From Actinoplanes sp. NBC_00393 (GTDB taxonomy: Bacteria > Actinomycetota > Actinomycetes > Mycobacteriales > Micromonosporaceae), in NCBI RefSeq assembly GCF_036053395.1, contig NZ_CP107942.1, positions 2,384,501-2,448,500 on the forward strand: a stretch of DNA of 64,000 nt, written 5' to 3'. The stretch's first letter is position 1. The number at the start of each line of letters is the position of its first letter. Under the pieces are notes generated by a model. The model did not search any database, had not been told where the DNA came from, and saw only the letters and a list, made by a program, of their open reading frames with translations. Both the position numbers and the translations under genes were made by a program. This document shows, one piece after another, positions 16,302-24,169 of the stretch.

Positions 16302-17765
16302 ATGGTGCCGGTGAAGCGTTCGGAAGAAGTGGTCCTGCATCGGCTGTACTTCGGGCTGCGCGAGCGGCGCCCGCCGCAGGACGTGGCGGTGGACATCGTG
16401 GAACTCGGTGCGCAGCAGTGGCTCAGCGCCGTCGGGGTCCGCGACCTGTACGCGATGATGCGTCACCAGCAGGCGCATCCGCGGCCACCCGGATCGTCGA
16501 TGCCGGCCACGTGGCGCCACCACCCCGGGCTGGCCCGCGCCTATGCGGCCGCCCGAGCCGCGGTCGCGGTGATCGCGGAGCAGCCCGCGCCGGCGGACCC
16601 GTCCGACCCGGCTTCGCTGCGCCGCTGGCTCGCCGGCGCGCTGACGCTGCTCGGCCTTCCCGGCGAACAGCCCTGGCCGGCCCGCCGGACCATCCCGCGC
16701 CGCCCGGCGCCGATGACCTCCTGGAACGGCGCAACCTTCTACGGCCTGCGCAAGCCGTCCGGCGCCCGCGGTGACCGGGGTGGACACGCCGACGCCCGGG
16801 ACCGGATGGACGCCGCCACCCGCCGGAGCACCCTGCCCGGGGTGTCGGTGCGCGCATACCGACGGGCGGTCCGAGCCGTGCTGCACCTGCAGCAGCGCAC
16901 CGAGGTGCTGGCCGCCGAACGTGACCGGGAGGCGTCGGTGGCGTTCGGCAAGGCGCGACTCGCGTACCTCGTCACCGAGCAGGACTTCACCGCCTGCCCG
17001 GCCACCGCCGCGTTCACCGCCTACTACGTGGCGCGGCTCAACATGCGGACCGTGTTCACCTCCGGCCGCCAGGCGCGGCCGATGGACACCCTCGCCGAGC
17101 AGTTGCTGGCGGCTGCGCTGGCGGCCTCGACCTGCCGGCCGTGGGTGCTGGCCTCGGTGCTGACCCGCTGGTCGGTACTGGACCGGCTCGACGACGCCCA
17201 GTGCGGCCGGCTGATGGGGCTGTACTACGAGCAGCTCGCCGCGTCCGCGCGGTCGCTGCGGCGCGCCTACGACGTGCGCCGCGACCCCACCCACATGATC
17301 GTGCGCGCCGGCGACGACTCGTCGACGTGGAACAGCGCGTCCCGCGCCTTCAACCAGGCCCGCACCGGCTGGCTGAACCTGACCCGCGGCCTCGGGTACG
17401 ACGACATCATCGAGGCGTCCTGCCCCGGCAAAGTCCCCGCCCTGGTCGCGGCGGACGTGGCGGCCTGGCACCGGCGCGACGGCCGCGACCAGCACACCGA
17501 CGTGCAGGTGTGGGCCGACCTGCCGCTGCCGTGGGACGTCGTGCTCGGCGACGACTCCTGCGACGCCAACCTGGTCCGCGAGGCATGCATGCGGCACGGC
17601 GTGGACCCGGAGACCACCGGCTGGACCCAGCCGTACCGGCAGGGTTTGACCGAGTTGCCGGCGCCGGCCCGCGACCTCGTGCACGGGGTGACCGTGTCGT
17701 CGCCGTTGCTGGCCGCGGTGCTGCGGCAGATCGGCATGTTCTCCGGCCAGGCCCAGCCGCGATAA
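16302..17765 (+). CDS. Large protein of unknown function
   Basis: I do not recognise this 487-aa protein. It has no signal peptide or membrane helix and is rich in Ala, Arg and Trp. Notable segments are SEEVVLHRLYFGLRERRPPQ at the N-terminus, MTSWNGATFYGLRKPSGARG in the middle, THMIVRAGDDSSTWNSASRAFNQARTGW, and a C-terminal VWADLPLPWDVVLGDDSC. The conserved-looking Trp/Asn/Arg positions suggest a folded, possibly enzymatic or structural protein. I start at the ATG at 16302 after GGGTGGTC; the frame is open 114 bp upstream. It is single, divergent from the SnoaL-like gene and followed by a hairpin. Confidence 0.7.
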   Translation: MVPVKRSEEVVLHRLYFGLRERRPPQDVAVDIVELGAQQWLSAVGVRDLYAMMRHQQAHPRPPGSSMPATWRHHPGLARAYAAARAAVAVIAEQPAPADPSDPASLRRWLAGALTLLGLPGEQPWPARRTIPRRPAPMTSWNGATFYGLRKPSGARGDRGGHADARDRMDAATRRSTLPGVSVRAYRRAVRAVLHLQQRTEVLAAERDREASVAFGKARLAYLVTEQDFTACPATAAFTAYYVARLNMRTVFTSGRQARPMDTLAEQLLAAALAASTCRPWVLASVLTRWSVLDRLDDAQCGRLMGLYYEQLAASARSLRRAYDVRRDPTHMIVRAGDDSSTWNSASRAFNQARTGWLNLTRGLGYDDIIEASCPGKVPALVAADVAAWHRRDGRDQHTDVQVWADLPLPWDVVLGDDSCDANLVREACMRHGVDPETTGWTQPYRQGLTELPAPARDLVHGVTVSSPLLAAVLRQIGMFSGQAQPR

Positions 17766-17826
17766 ATGCGTTGCGCCCGCCGCGATCAAGAGAGAAGGCT
17801 GTGGCTGCACGGCGGTAGCTCAGAGA

Positions 17827-17844
17827 GCCGGAGGAGGCTCCGGC
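17827..17844 (+). terminator. Short hairpin after the 487-aa gene
   Basis: Perfect 7-bp stem GCCGGAG / CTCCGGC with a GAGG loop, 62 bp after the stop codon. It is a plausible terminator for the upstream gene. Confidence 0.45.
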
Positions 17845-17941
17845 CCGGCAGAGCGGGCGGCTCACCGACCTTCCGCCCCGTCCCCGTTTCGACCACGGGT
17901 CACCGTGCACCCAGGCCAGGCGCCCGGATCCGTCCGGGCAC

Positions 17942-18346
17942 CTGGGCGCCCTCGTCCACCTCAGCGTCGGCTGCGAGTTCGTCCTGTTCGTCCCGGGCAT
18001 CGTCCCCGGAGATACCATCGTCGAGCGCGTCGTCGGACTCGACTATTACAGCTACTTCCCGCGGCGCGCCGACTACGCACGTGACCTCCGGCGCCATCTC
18101 CGCCCCGGAAAGCCGCTGGCCATCATGGAGTTCGGCACGTGCACGTTCGAGGGCGCGCCACAGTACGGCGGCATGGGGTGGAAGCTGGTCGACCACACCA
18201 AGACGCCCCCGGAGCTCACGGCTGACCTGACGCGCAGCGAGCGAACCCAGGCCGACTATCTGGCGGGCGTCCCCGACTGGCATCGGCAACCCAAAGAAGC
18301 ATTTCGTACGCTCGCGCGCGCCTACGGCCGAGCAGAACGGAGGTGA
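17942..18346 (+). pseudogene. Decayed TIM-barrel gene (family often labelled abortive infection protein)
   Basis: The frame reads LGALVHLSVGCEFVLFVPGI, then GDTIVERV, then immediately VGLDYYSYFPRRADY, KPLAIMEFGTCTFEGAPQYG and a normal C-terminus ending GRAERR. In intact actinobacterial relatives (about 330 aa, TIM-barrel glycosidase-like, commonly annotated as abortive infection protein) the GCEL strand and the VGLDYYS strand are separated by a large segment, and about 130 residues precede GCEL. Here both the N-terminus and the internal block are missing, and there is no start codon before the first conserved strand. It is most likely a remnant left by deletions. The family assignment is from memory of the motif order. 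Confidence 0.6.
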
Positions 18347-18391
18347 CGCGCGGCGGTACCCTGAGATCCGCATCCCAGACCGGGAGGTGCC

Positions 18392-19330
18392 ATGGCTCGA
18401 CAGTGGTGGCAGGCAGCGCGGGCCGTGACCGCCGTTGCGGCCGTCATGGTGACGCTGGCCTGCGGTTCGGCGGACCGTCCCGACCCGGCGCCCAGCACCC
18501 CGCCGGCGATGCCGAGCAGTGGCTCCGGCGCCGTGCAGATCGGGAACCGGCAGGTCAACGTGCACGTCCCGGACACCTACGACCCGGCCCGGCCGGCGCC
18601 GCTGATCCTCGGGTTGCACGGCTACACGTCGAACCCGCAGGAGCTGGAGATGTATTTCGGGCTGCGCCCCGAGGCGGACCGGCGCGGCTTCATCTTCGTC
18701 TACCCGGACGGATCGACCGACGACCGCGGCCATCGCTTCTGGAACGCCACCGACGCGTGCTGCGCCTTCGGCAGCGACAAACCCGACGACTCGGGCTACC
18801 TCAGCGAGCTCATCACCACCATCCAGGCGTCGTACCGGATCGACCCCGCCCGGGTCTACCTGATCGGCCACTCCAACGGCGGGTTCATGTCGTTCCGGAT
18901 GGCCTGCGACCACGCCGACCAGATCGCCGCGATCGTCTCGCTCAACGGCGCGACCTGGAACGACACCGGGCAGTGCCGGCCGTCCGAACCGGTCAGCGTG
19001 CTCGCGGTCCACGGCAGCGTGGACGAGACCATCGCGTTCGGCGGTGGCGCCAACGGCCGGCACACTTACCCGTCGGCGGCCAGCACGGTCGCTCAGTGGG
19101 TCGGCTTCAACGGGTGCGCCGCAACCGCCCGCGACGCCGCCGCTCTGGACCTGATCGCCGACCTGCCGGCCGCCGAGACGTCGGTACGCACCTACGAGCA
19201 GGGCTGCGCCGGCGGGTCGACCGTCCAGCTCTGGACGATCAACGGAGGCGTACACGTACCCCAGTTGGGTCCTGGTTTCACCCCGGCTGTGACGGACTTC
19301 CTGCTCGCCCAGTCGAAGCCGGCCCGATAG
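18392..19330 (+). CDS. Secreted lipoprotein esterase, PHB-depolymerase/feruloyl-esterase type (LpqC-like)
   Basis: A 312-aa extracytoplasmic esterase. The signal peptide ends in a lipobox, VTLACG, so it is lipid-anchored after cleavage before the Cys. The mature part follows a Pro/Ser linker and has the family motifs PLILGLHGYTSN (oxyanion loop), FIFVYPDG, the nucleophile elbow GHSNGGFMS, and a C-terminal catalytic His in NGGVHVPQLGPG. Paired Cys (DACCAF, GQC, GCAG) suggest disulphides. Relatives hydrolyse short polyester or feruloyl ester bonds. A GGGAGGTGCC site precedes the ATG. It is apparently monocistronic; its substrate is unknown. Confidence 0.87.
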   Translation: MARQWWQAARAVTAVAAVMVTLACGSADRPDPAPSTPPAMPSSGSGAVQIGNRQVNVHVPDTYDPARPAPLILGLHGYTSNPQELEMYFGLRPEADRRGFIFVYPDGSTDDRGHRFWNATDACCAFGSDKPDDSGYLSELITTIQASYRIDPARVYLIGHSNGGFMSFRMACDHADQIAAIVSLNGATWNDTGQCRPSEPVSVLAVHGSVDETIAFGGGANGRHTYPSAASTVAQWVGFNGCAATARDAAALDLIADLPAAETSVRTYEQGCAGGSTVQLWTINGGVHVPQLGPGFTPAVTDFLLAQSKPAR

Positions 19331-19349
19331 CCCGCCTAGAGTGGATCTC

Positions 19350-19763
19350 ATGTTCCGTGATGAGGATCTTGCCCTGCTGTCGCGGCCCCTCTACGCCTTC
19401 CTGACCGTCGCGCCGCGCGAAGAGCGCTGGCCCGCGCCGCGGCCTGTCTGGTTCGAGGCGGCCGCTGACGGCACCCTGCAGATGTTCTCCGAACCGGGCG
19501 CGCCGAAGGTCGGCCGGCTGCGCGAACACCCGCGCGCGTCCGTCGTGGTCGCGGCCCCCGCCGGCGAACCCGAACACTGGGTCGCCGCCGAAGGCGCCGT
19601 CACCCTGCACGACGACGGCGGCCTCGAGCTGGCGACCCGGCTCGCCCCGCGCTACTGGACCTTCGACGATCCCAACCACAAGCTGTGGCTCGAACAGTGG
19701 CGCGAGTCCGGGCTGGTACGCATCGTCGTGCACCCCGAGAAGGTGAACCGCTTCTCGGCCTAG
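19350..19763 (+). CDS. Pyridoxamine 5'-phosphate oxidase-like FMN/F420-binding protein
   Basis: A 137-aa split-barrel flavin-binding protein. Key features are AFLTVAPREERWPAPRPVWFE, where the PxPxPVWF strand is characteristic, LQMFSEPGAPKVGRLREHPRASVVV, the cofactor-phosphate region, and a closing strand LVRIVVHPEKVNRFS. Actinobacterial members often bind F420 or FMN and reduce small molecules; this one is too divergent to place. The ATG at 19350 is preferred, with a GTG three codons earlier as an alternative. It follows the esterase gene by 19 bp and may share its transcript. Confidence 0.75.
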   Translation: MFRDEDLALLSRPLYAFLTVAPREERWPAPRPVWFEAAADGTLQMFSEPGAPKVGRLREHPRASVVVAAPAGEPEHWVAAEGAVTLHDDGGLELATRLAPRYWTFDDPNHKLWLEQWRESGLVRIVVHPEKVNRFSA

Positions 19764-19773
19764 CGTGGCCGCC

Positions 19774-20100
19774 TCATGCTGCGGCGATCCACAGCAACAG
19801 TCCCGCGCCCGCTGTCATCGAACCGGCCAGCGCAGACACCGTTCCAGCCGCGAACACCGAGATGGGGCGGCGCGACAGCGGCAGCGCGACCAGCGCTGCG
19901 GCGAGCAGCGAGGCGCCGAGGAAGAGCAGGCTGCCGGCGAACAGCAGCGCCGTCCTGTCCTGGGCGGTGAAGCACAGGTTGCCGGTGTCGTCGCAGGAGC
20001 GGTCCTCGTGGGCCAACCGAGAGTTGATGAAGAAGGGGACAGCAGCGGCGGCGTACCAACCGGCGGCGACCAGGACGGTCCGCTCATAACGTGATGCCAC
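19774..20100 (-). CDS. Small three-helix membrane protein
   Basis: A 108-aa membrane protein of unknown function with three hydrophobic helices (about residues 8-26, 50-72 and 80-105). The first loop contains SCDDTGNLC, two Cys likely facing the outside. The start is a GTG at 20100 (MASRYERTVLVAAGWYAAAA). The gene converges on the PPOX-like gene and no regulator or partner is apparent. No family recognised. Confidence 0.6.
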   Translation of the reverse strand: MASRYERTVLVAAGWYAAAAVPFFINSRLAHEDRSCDDTGNLCFTAQDRTALLFAGSLLFLGASLLAAALVALPLSRRPISVFAAGTVSALAGSMTAGAGLLLWIAAA

Positions 20101-20421
20101 GCCGCCGGATTCTGCCCTGGTGGGTCAACCTCGGCGCAAGCGGCCGACGCCGGGCACGAAGCGGCCGACCGGGCGGTGAACGCGGCCGCCGCACCGGCGA
20201 CGACCAGCGCCACCCCGGCCGGTGCCGGCCAGCGGCTGTCCACCAGCAGACCACACCCCCGGTCGGAGAATGTCCCCCGCAGGGGATATTTCGGGGTGGC
20301 GGCGAGTTGCCGGTTGTGGGCCTGCCACCTGCGCCAACGAGGCTCGGTTGGGTTCGATCGGCGGCGGGCAGACCCACCCGGGGGTCGGCTCGAGGGTGTC
20401 CTCGCCGGTCTGCCCGGGGAG
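20101..20421. other. Intergenic stretch without a confident gene
   Basis: About 320 bp between the small membrane protein and the ABC permease. The reverse strand can be read as a peptide with a hydrophobic patch (PAPAGVALVVAGAAAAFTAR), but it has no convincing start and conflicts with the frame of the next gene. It may be a decayed ORF. A compound hairpin lies at its right end. Confidence 0.5.
20366..20415 (-). terminator. Compound hairpin after the ABC permease gene
   Basis: Outer arms GGGCAGACC (20366-20374) and GGTCTGCCC (20407-20415) enclose an inner CACCC / GGGTG pair. The structure starts 6 bp downstream of the permease stop on the minus strand and is a plausible terminator. Confidence 0.45.
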
Positions 20422-21420
20422 CTACCGGCGGCGGCGCAGCCAGAACAGCCCGAACGCGGCCAGCAGCAGCGACAGCGCCGTGTACAAACCCAGCTCGATC
20501 CACTGGAACGTCCAGTACCGGTCGGCCGGCTGGTAGGTGTGGGTGAACCGCAGGTTCTGCGCGGCGGTGCATGCGTCCGACTCGGCACGGTCCCCGACCA
20601 TGGCGATGCACGGCTTCGCGTCGTCGCCGGTGTAGGCCGAGCCGTCCGGCTTGAGCAGCGGGGACGAGTCCGTCAGCGCCCAACCGCCGGGCACTGTGTA
20701 GCCGCGGAGGGTGAAGGTGCCGTCGTCCTCCAGGCTCATCCCCACCCCTTGCCTCAGCACCTCCGCGTCCACGGTGATGGTCTCGGTGACCGGCGGCATC
20801 AGGTTCTGCCGGGCCACGGCCGGGACCAGCAGTTGCAGAGCCGCGAAGGCGGCCAGCGTCAGCGCCATGGCCAGAAGCGTGCGGCGTACGAGCAGACCCA
20901 CCACCACGCCGAGCACGAAGGCGAACAGCCCGTACCCGATCGGCACGATGTTGCGCGAGCCGAAGTTGTACGCCGCGAACCGTTCCCCGATCACCTGGTC
21001 GTAACGGCTCACACTCCAGGTCAACAAAAGACTGAACACACCGGTCACCGCCACGCTGAACAGGCCGATGACAGTCAGCTTCACAACCAGCCACCGGGTG
21101 CGGGTGACACTCTGGCTCCACACCAGCCGGTCGGTGCGCTGCTCCAGCTCCTGAGACACCAACGGCGCACCCCAGAAGACCCCGATCAGACCGGGTACGG
21201 CCAGCAGCACCACCACGAGCACCGAGATCGTGTGGCCGTAGTCGGCGCGCAGCTCGAACCGGGCGAGGGTGCACGCGTCACCCGTACAATCGGCGATCCT
21301 CGTGGTGTAAAAGGTGCGGATCTGGTTGCCCAGAACGACGAGGTAGAGCGCGAGGACCGCCAGCGCGCCCAAGGTCACCAGGGTCTGCGCGCGGAACTGC
21401 CGCCAGGTCAGCCAGATCAT
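20422..21420 (-). CDS. ABC-2 type transporter permease
   Basis: A 332-aa permease with six transmembrane helices in an ABC-2-like arrangement. It opens with MIWLTWRQFRAQTLVTLGAL, a typical amphipathic elbow plus helix 1. Next come the LIGVFWGAPLVSQELEQRTD segment, where the SQELExxT motif is conserved in this group, helices at about 140-190, and a large extracellular loop before the last helix at 308-330. The loop contains a Cys pair (KPCIAM, DACTAA). It pairs with the ATPase encoded upstream (4-bp overlap) to form an exporter, perhaps for a drug or lipid. The divergent two-component system is its likely regulator. Confidence 0.85.
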   Translation of the reverse strand: MIWLTWRQFRAQTLVTLGALAVLALYLVVLGNQIRTFYTTRIADCTGDACTLARFELRADYGHTISVLVVVLLAVPGLIGVFWGAPLVSQELEQRTDRLVWSQSVTRTRWLVVKLTVIGLFSVAVTGVFSLLLTWSVSRYDQVIGERFAAYNFGSRNIVPIGYGLFAFVLGVVVGLLVRRTLLAMALTLAAFAALQLLVPAVARQNLMPPVTETITVDAEVLRQGVGMSLEDDGTFTLRGYTVPGGWALTDSSPLLKPDGSAYTGDDAKPCIAMVGDRAESDACTAAQNLRFTHTYQPADRYWTFQWIELGLYTALSLLLAAFGLFWLRRRR

Positions 21421-22142
21421 CGGATTCCTCCAGCCCGATTGAGGTACGCGAGAGTCAGCTCTTCCAGCCCGGCACGCTCACCGCCGGCCAGCAGATCGCT
21501 GACGTCACCGGAAACCTGCACCCGGCCACCGGCGAGCACGATCAGGTGGTCGCAGACCTGCGCCAGATCGCCGAGCAGGTGCGACGAGAGCACCACGCTG
21601 ACCTTCAGTTCGTCGACGAAGTCGAGCAGGTCGTGCATGAAGGTGCGCCGGGCCAGCGGGTCCAGCGCGGCCACCGGCTCGTCGAGCACCAGCAGTTCGC
21701 CGCGCTTGGCCGCGGCGAGCGTCAACGCCAGTTGGGCCCGTTGGCCACCGGACAGCGACCCGGCCCGCTGCTTGAGGTCCAGCCCGCGCTGGCGGATCCG
21801 CCGATGCGCGAACTCGCCGTCCCAACCGGGGTTCAGCCGGGCGCCGAGCTCCAGATGGTCGGCGACCGTCAGCCGGGCGTACACCGGCGCGTCCTGGGCG
21901 ACGAACCCGACCCGCGACAGTTGCCCGGCGCCGGCCGCCGGCTGCTGCCCGAGCACCTCGATGCTTCCGCTGGTCGGTGTGAGCATGCCGGACACCAGGC
22001 CGAGCAGCGTGGACTTGCCGGCCCCGTTCGGGCCGACCAGGCCGACGATGCGCCCGGCCGGCACCGCGAGGTTGCAGTCGTCCAGGGCGAGCCGGCGGCG
22101 ATAGCGCTTGCTGAGATTCTCGGTACGAATGACGAACGTCAT
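21417..22142 (-). CDS. ABC transporter ATP-binding protein
   Basis: A 241-aa nucleotide-binding subunit. Walker A GPNGAGKST is at residues 37-45, the Q-loop at VGFVAQDAP, the signature LSGGQRAQL, and Walker B LLVLDEPVAALDP followed by the H-loop region VVLSSHLL. The DrrA/CcmA-like subfamily works with a separate ABC-2 permease, encoded immediately downstream with an overlap. The gene starts 110 bp from the divergent OmpR-type response regulator, with repeat motifs in between that could be its binding site. Substrate unknown. Confidence 0.92.
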   Translation of the reverse strand: MTFVIRTENLSKRYRRRLALDDCNLAVPAGRIVGLVGPNGAGKSTLLGLVSGMLTPTSGSIEVLGQQPAAGAGQLSRVGFVAQDAPVYARLTVADHLELGARLNPGWDGEFAHRRIRQRGLDLKQRAGSLSGGQRAQLALTLAAAKRGELLVLDEPVAALDPLARRTFMHDLLDFVDELKVSVVLSSHLLGDLAQVCDHLIVLAGGRVQVSGDVSDLLAGGERAGLEELTLAYLNRAGGIR

Positions 22143-22189
22143 CCCGTCCTCCCCACTTTCTGTGTCGGCCCCATTCGTAGACTTCGGAC

Positions 22190-22230
22190 GGTCACAGCAC
22201 GGTCCGCGCCGCTGTGACCGCGCTGTGACT
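22190..22230. promoter_or_regulatory. Repeat cluster in the ABC exporter / response-regulator intergenic region
   Basis: GGTCACAGC at 22190-22198 is inverted as GCTGTGACC at 22211-22219. A second GCTGTGAC follows at 22222-22229, giving a direct repeat with an 11-bp period. OmpR-type regulators bind direct repeats of about 10-11 bp, so this is a good candidate site for the adjacent regulator, controlling both divergent units. Confidence 0.6.
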
Positions 22231-22252
22231 GGCCGGCCGCTAGGGTCTCGGC

Positions 22253-22906
22253 ATGCGGGTGCTCGTCGTCGAAGACCAACCAGATCTGGCCGACTCGGTG
22301 GCCCGGGTGCTGCGGCGCGAGGGCATGGCCGTCGACGTCGCCTACGACGGTGGGGCCGCGCTGGAGCGTGCCGGCGTCGTCGACTACGACGTGGTCGTGC
22401 TGGACCGGGACCTGCCCGTGGTGCACGGCGACGACGTGTGCCGGGCCCTGGTCGGCGCCGGTTCGGCGAGCCGGGTGCTGATGCTGACCGCTTCCGGCAC
22501 TGTCGCCAACCGGGTCGAGGGGCTCGGGTTGGGCGCCGACGACTATCTTCCGAAGCCTTTCGCGTACGCCGAACTCGTCGCCCGGATCCGCGCGGTGGCC
22601 CGCCGCTCGCAGCCGGCCGCCCCGCCGGTGCTCGTCCACGGTGACCTGCGCCTGGACCCGGCGCAGCGCACCGCCACCCGGGCCGGCGCCCGCCTGCCGC
22701 TGAGCCCGAAGGAGTTCGCCGTGCTCGAATACCTGATGACCTGCGGCAGCCGGGTGGTCTCCGCCGAGGAACTGCTCGAGCGGGTCTGGGACGAAGCCGC
22801 CGACCCGTTCACCACCACGGTTAAAGCCACCGTGAACCGGTTGCGCGCCAAACTCGGCGAGCCACCGGTCATCGAAACCGTGGCCCGCGCCGGATACCGG
22901 ATCTGA
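22253..22906 (+). CDS. OmpR-family response regulator
   Basis: A 217-aa DNA-binding regulator. The receiver domain (residues 1-115) has the acidic pocket EDQ at 7-9, phospho-acceptor Asp51 in VVLDRDLPV, Thr in LMLTASG and Lys in YLPKPFAY. The C-terminal winged helix (about 125-217) includes LSPKEFAVLEYLM and the recognition helix in TTTVKATVNRLRAKLG. It is followed 2 bp later by the sensor kinase. Divergent placement from an ABC exporter with repeats between suggests the exporter is a target. It is a clear paralogue of the regulator at 32785-33444. Confidence 0.93.
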   Translation: MRVLVVEDQPDLADSVARVLRREGMAVDVAYDGGAALERAGVVDYDVVVLDRDLPVVHGDDVCRALVGAGSASRVLMLTASGTVANRVEGLGLGADDYLPKPFAYAELVARIRAVARRSQPAAPPVLVHGDLRLDPAQRTATRAGARLPLSPKEFAVLEYLMTCGSRVVSAEELLERVWDEAADPFTTTVKATVNRLRAKLGEPPVIETVARAGYRI

Positions 22907-22908
22907 GC

Positions 22909-24030
22909 ATGCTCCGCCTGCGGCTCACCCTCATGTACTGCCTGGTCTCGATGGCCTCCAGCACCGTCCTGCTGATCATCATGTGGGCGCTGGCCAGAAG
23001 CCTGACCCCGGGGGTGCCGCCGGTGCCGGAACCCGCCCCGGTGCCCGACCCGTTCACCGGGACCGGGCCGGTGCCGGAACCCGACCCGCTGCCGGGCCTC
23101 GGCGAGGGCACCCTGGAGCTCGCCCAGCCCCTGATCGCGCTGGCCATCATGGCGGTCATCTCGCTGGCGCTCGGCTGGTACATCGCCGGCCGGGTGCTGC
23201 GTCCCGTGCTCACCATGACCGAACGGCTGCGCCACATCTCCGACCGCAACGTGCACGAACGTCTCGCCCTGCCCGGTCGCCGCACCGAACTCAAGGATCT
23301 GGCCGACACCGTCGACGGATTGCTCGGGCGCCTCGACACCGCCCTCGACGCGCACAAACGGTTCGTCGCGAACGCCGCCCACGAGATGCGCACCCCGCTG
23401 ACCATCGAACGGGCGCTGCTCGAAGAGCCCCTCATCGACCCGGACGCCGACCTGGATTCGTTCCGGTCCAACTTCGAACGCCTGCTGGTCATCAACGACC
23501 GGCGCAGCCAGCTGCTCGAATCGTTGCTCACCCTGTCCAGCAGCGAACACGGCGCTGCCGCCGACGACCTCGTCGACCTCGCCGGCCTCGCCGAACTGAC
23601 CCTGCGCGAACGGGCGCCGGAAGCCGCCGAGCGTGGCCTGCAGGTGAGCACGTCGCTGCAGCCGGCCCTGGTGCCGGGCGATCCGGTGCTGCTCGGCCGG
23701 CTGCTGGTCAACCTGTGCGACAACGCCATCCACTACAACGTGCCCGGCGGCAGCGTCTCGGTCAGCCTGCACCGCTCGCTGGGCCGGCATGTGCTCACCG
23801 TCGCCAACACCGGCGAAACCATCCCGGCCGCCGAGGTCGACCGGCTCTTCGAACCGTTCCAGCGGCTGCACCGCACCGCCGACGGCAGCCACCACGGCCT
23901 CGGCCTGTCCATCGTCCGAGCGATCACCCAGGCACACGGGGCGACACTCCAGGCCCGGCCCCGCCCGGGCGGCGGCCTGATCATCGAGGTGGGCTTCTCC
24001 GGCATCCCTGCCGAGCTCGCAGCGGTGTGA
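22909..24030 (+). CDS. Sensor histidine kinase with Pro-rich extracytoplasmic loop
   Basis: A 373-aa membrane kinase. Transmembrane helices at about residues 8-29 and 73-95 enclose a short outer loop made of repeated PVPEP/PVPDP units (residues 35-67). A HAMP region follows. The dimerisation helix carries phospho-acceptor His158 in NAAHEMRTPLT. The ATPase domain shows the N-box NLCDNAIHYN, the G1-like ANTGETIP and G2 GLGLSIVRAI. It phosphorylates the regulator encoded just upstream. The tiny Pro-rich loop is unlikely to bind a small ligand, so it may sense membrane or transporter state, as such kinases often do beside ABC exporters (inference). Confidence 0.92.
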   Translation: MLRLRLTLMYCLVSMASSTVLLIIMWALARSLTPGVPPVPEPAPVPDPFTGTGPVPEPDPLPGLGEGTLELAQPLIALAIMAVISLALGWYIAGRVLRPVLTMTERLRHISDRNVHERLALPGRRTELKDLADTVDGLLGRLDTALDAHKRFVANAAHEMRTPLTIERALLEEPLIDPDADLDSFRSNFERLLVINDRRSQLLESLLTLSSSEHGAAADDLVDLAGLAELTLRERAPEAAERGLQVSTSLQPALVPGDPVLLGRLLVNLCDNAIHYNVPGGSVSVSLHRSLGRHVLTVANTGETIPAAEVDRLFEPFQRLHRTADGSHHGLGLSIVRAITQAHGATLQARPRPGGGLIIEVGFSGIPAELAAV

Positions 24031-24051
24031 CCGGCCGGTACGCTGCCCGCC

Positions 24052-24168
24052 GTGACCCACGTGCTGACCCGGCTCAACGGGTTCGGGATGACCTCCCTTC
24101 CGTGCCGCGTCAGCCAGACCCGGAAAGCCGCGGAATCCGTGGTGGCGAGCTTCGACCCCGGCCTCTGA
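24052..24168 (+). other. Possible 38-aa ORF
   Basis: GTG at 24052 opens a short frame (THVLTRLNGFGMTSLPC ... VVASFDPGL) ending 1 bp before the next gene. Codon use is natural, but there is no ribosome site or family. It could be a leader peptide or a remnant. Confidence 0.25.
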
Positions 24169-24169
24169 G

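Noticed and set aside
17766..17941. Stretch before the decayed TIM-barrel gene read as the missing N-terminus
   Set aside because: The in-frame translation lacks the conserved N-terminal strands of the family and shows no start; it looks non-coding apart from one hairpin.
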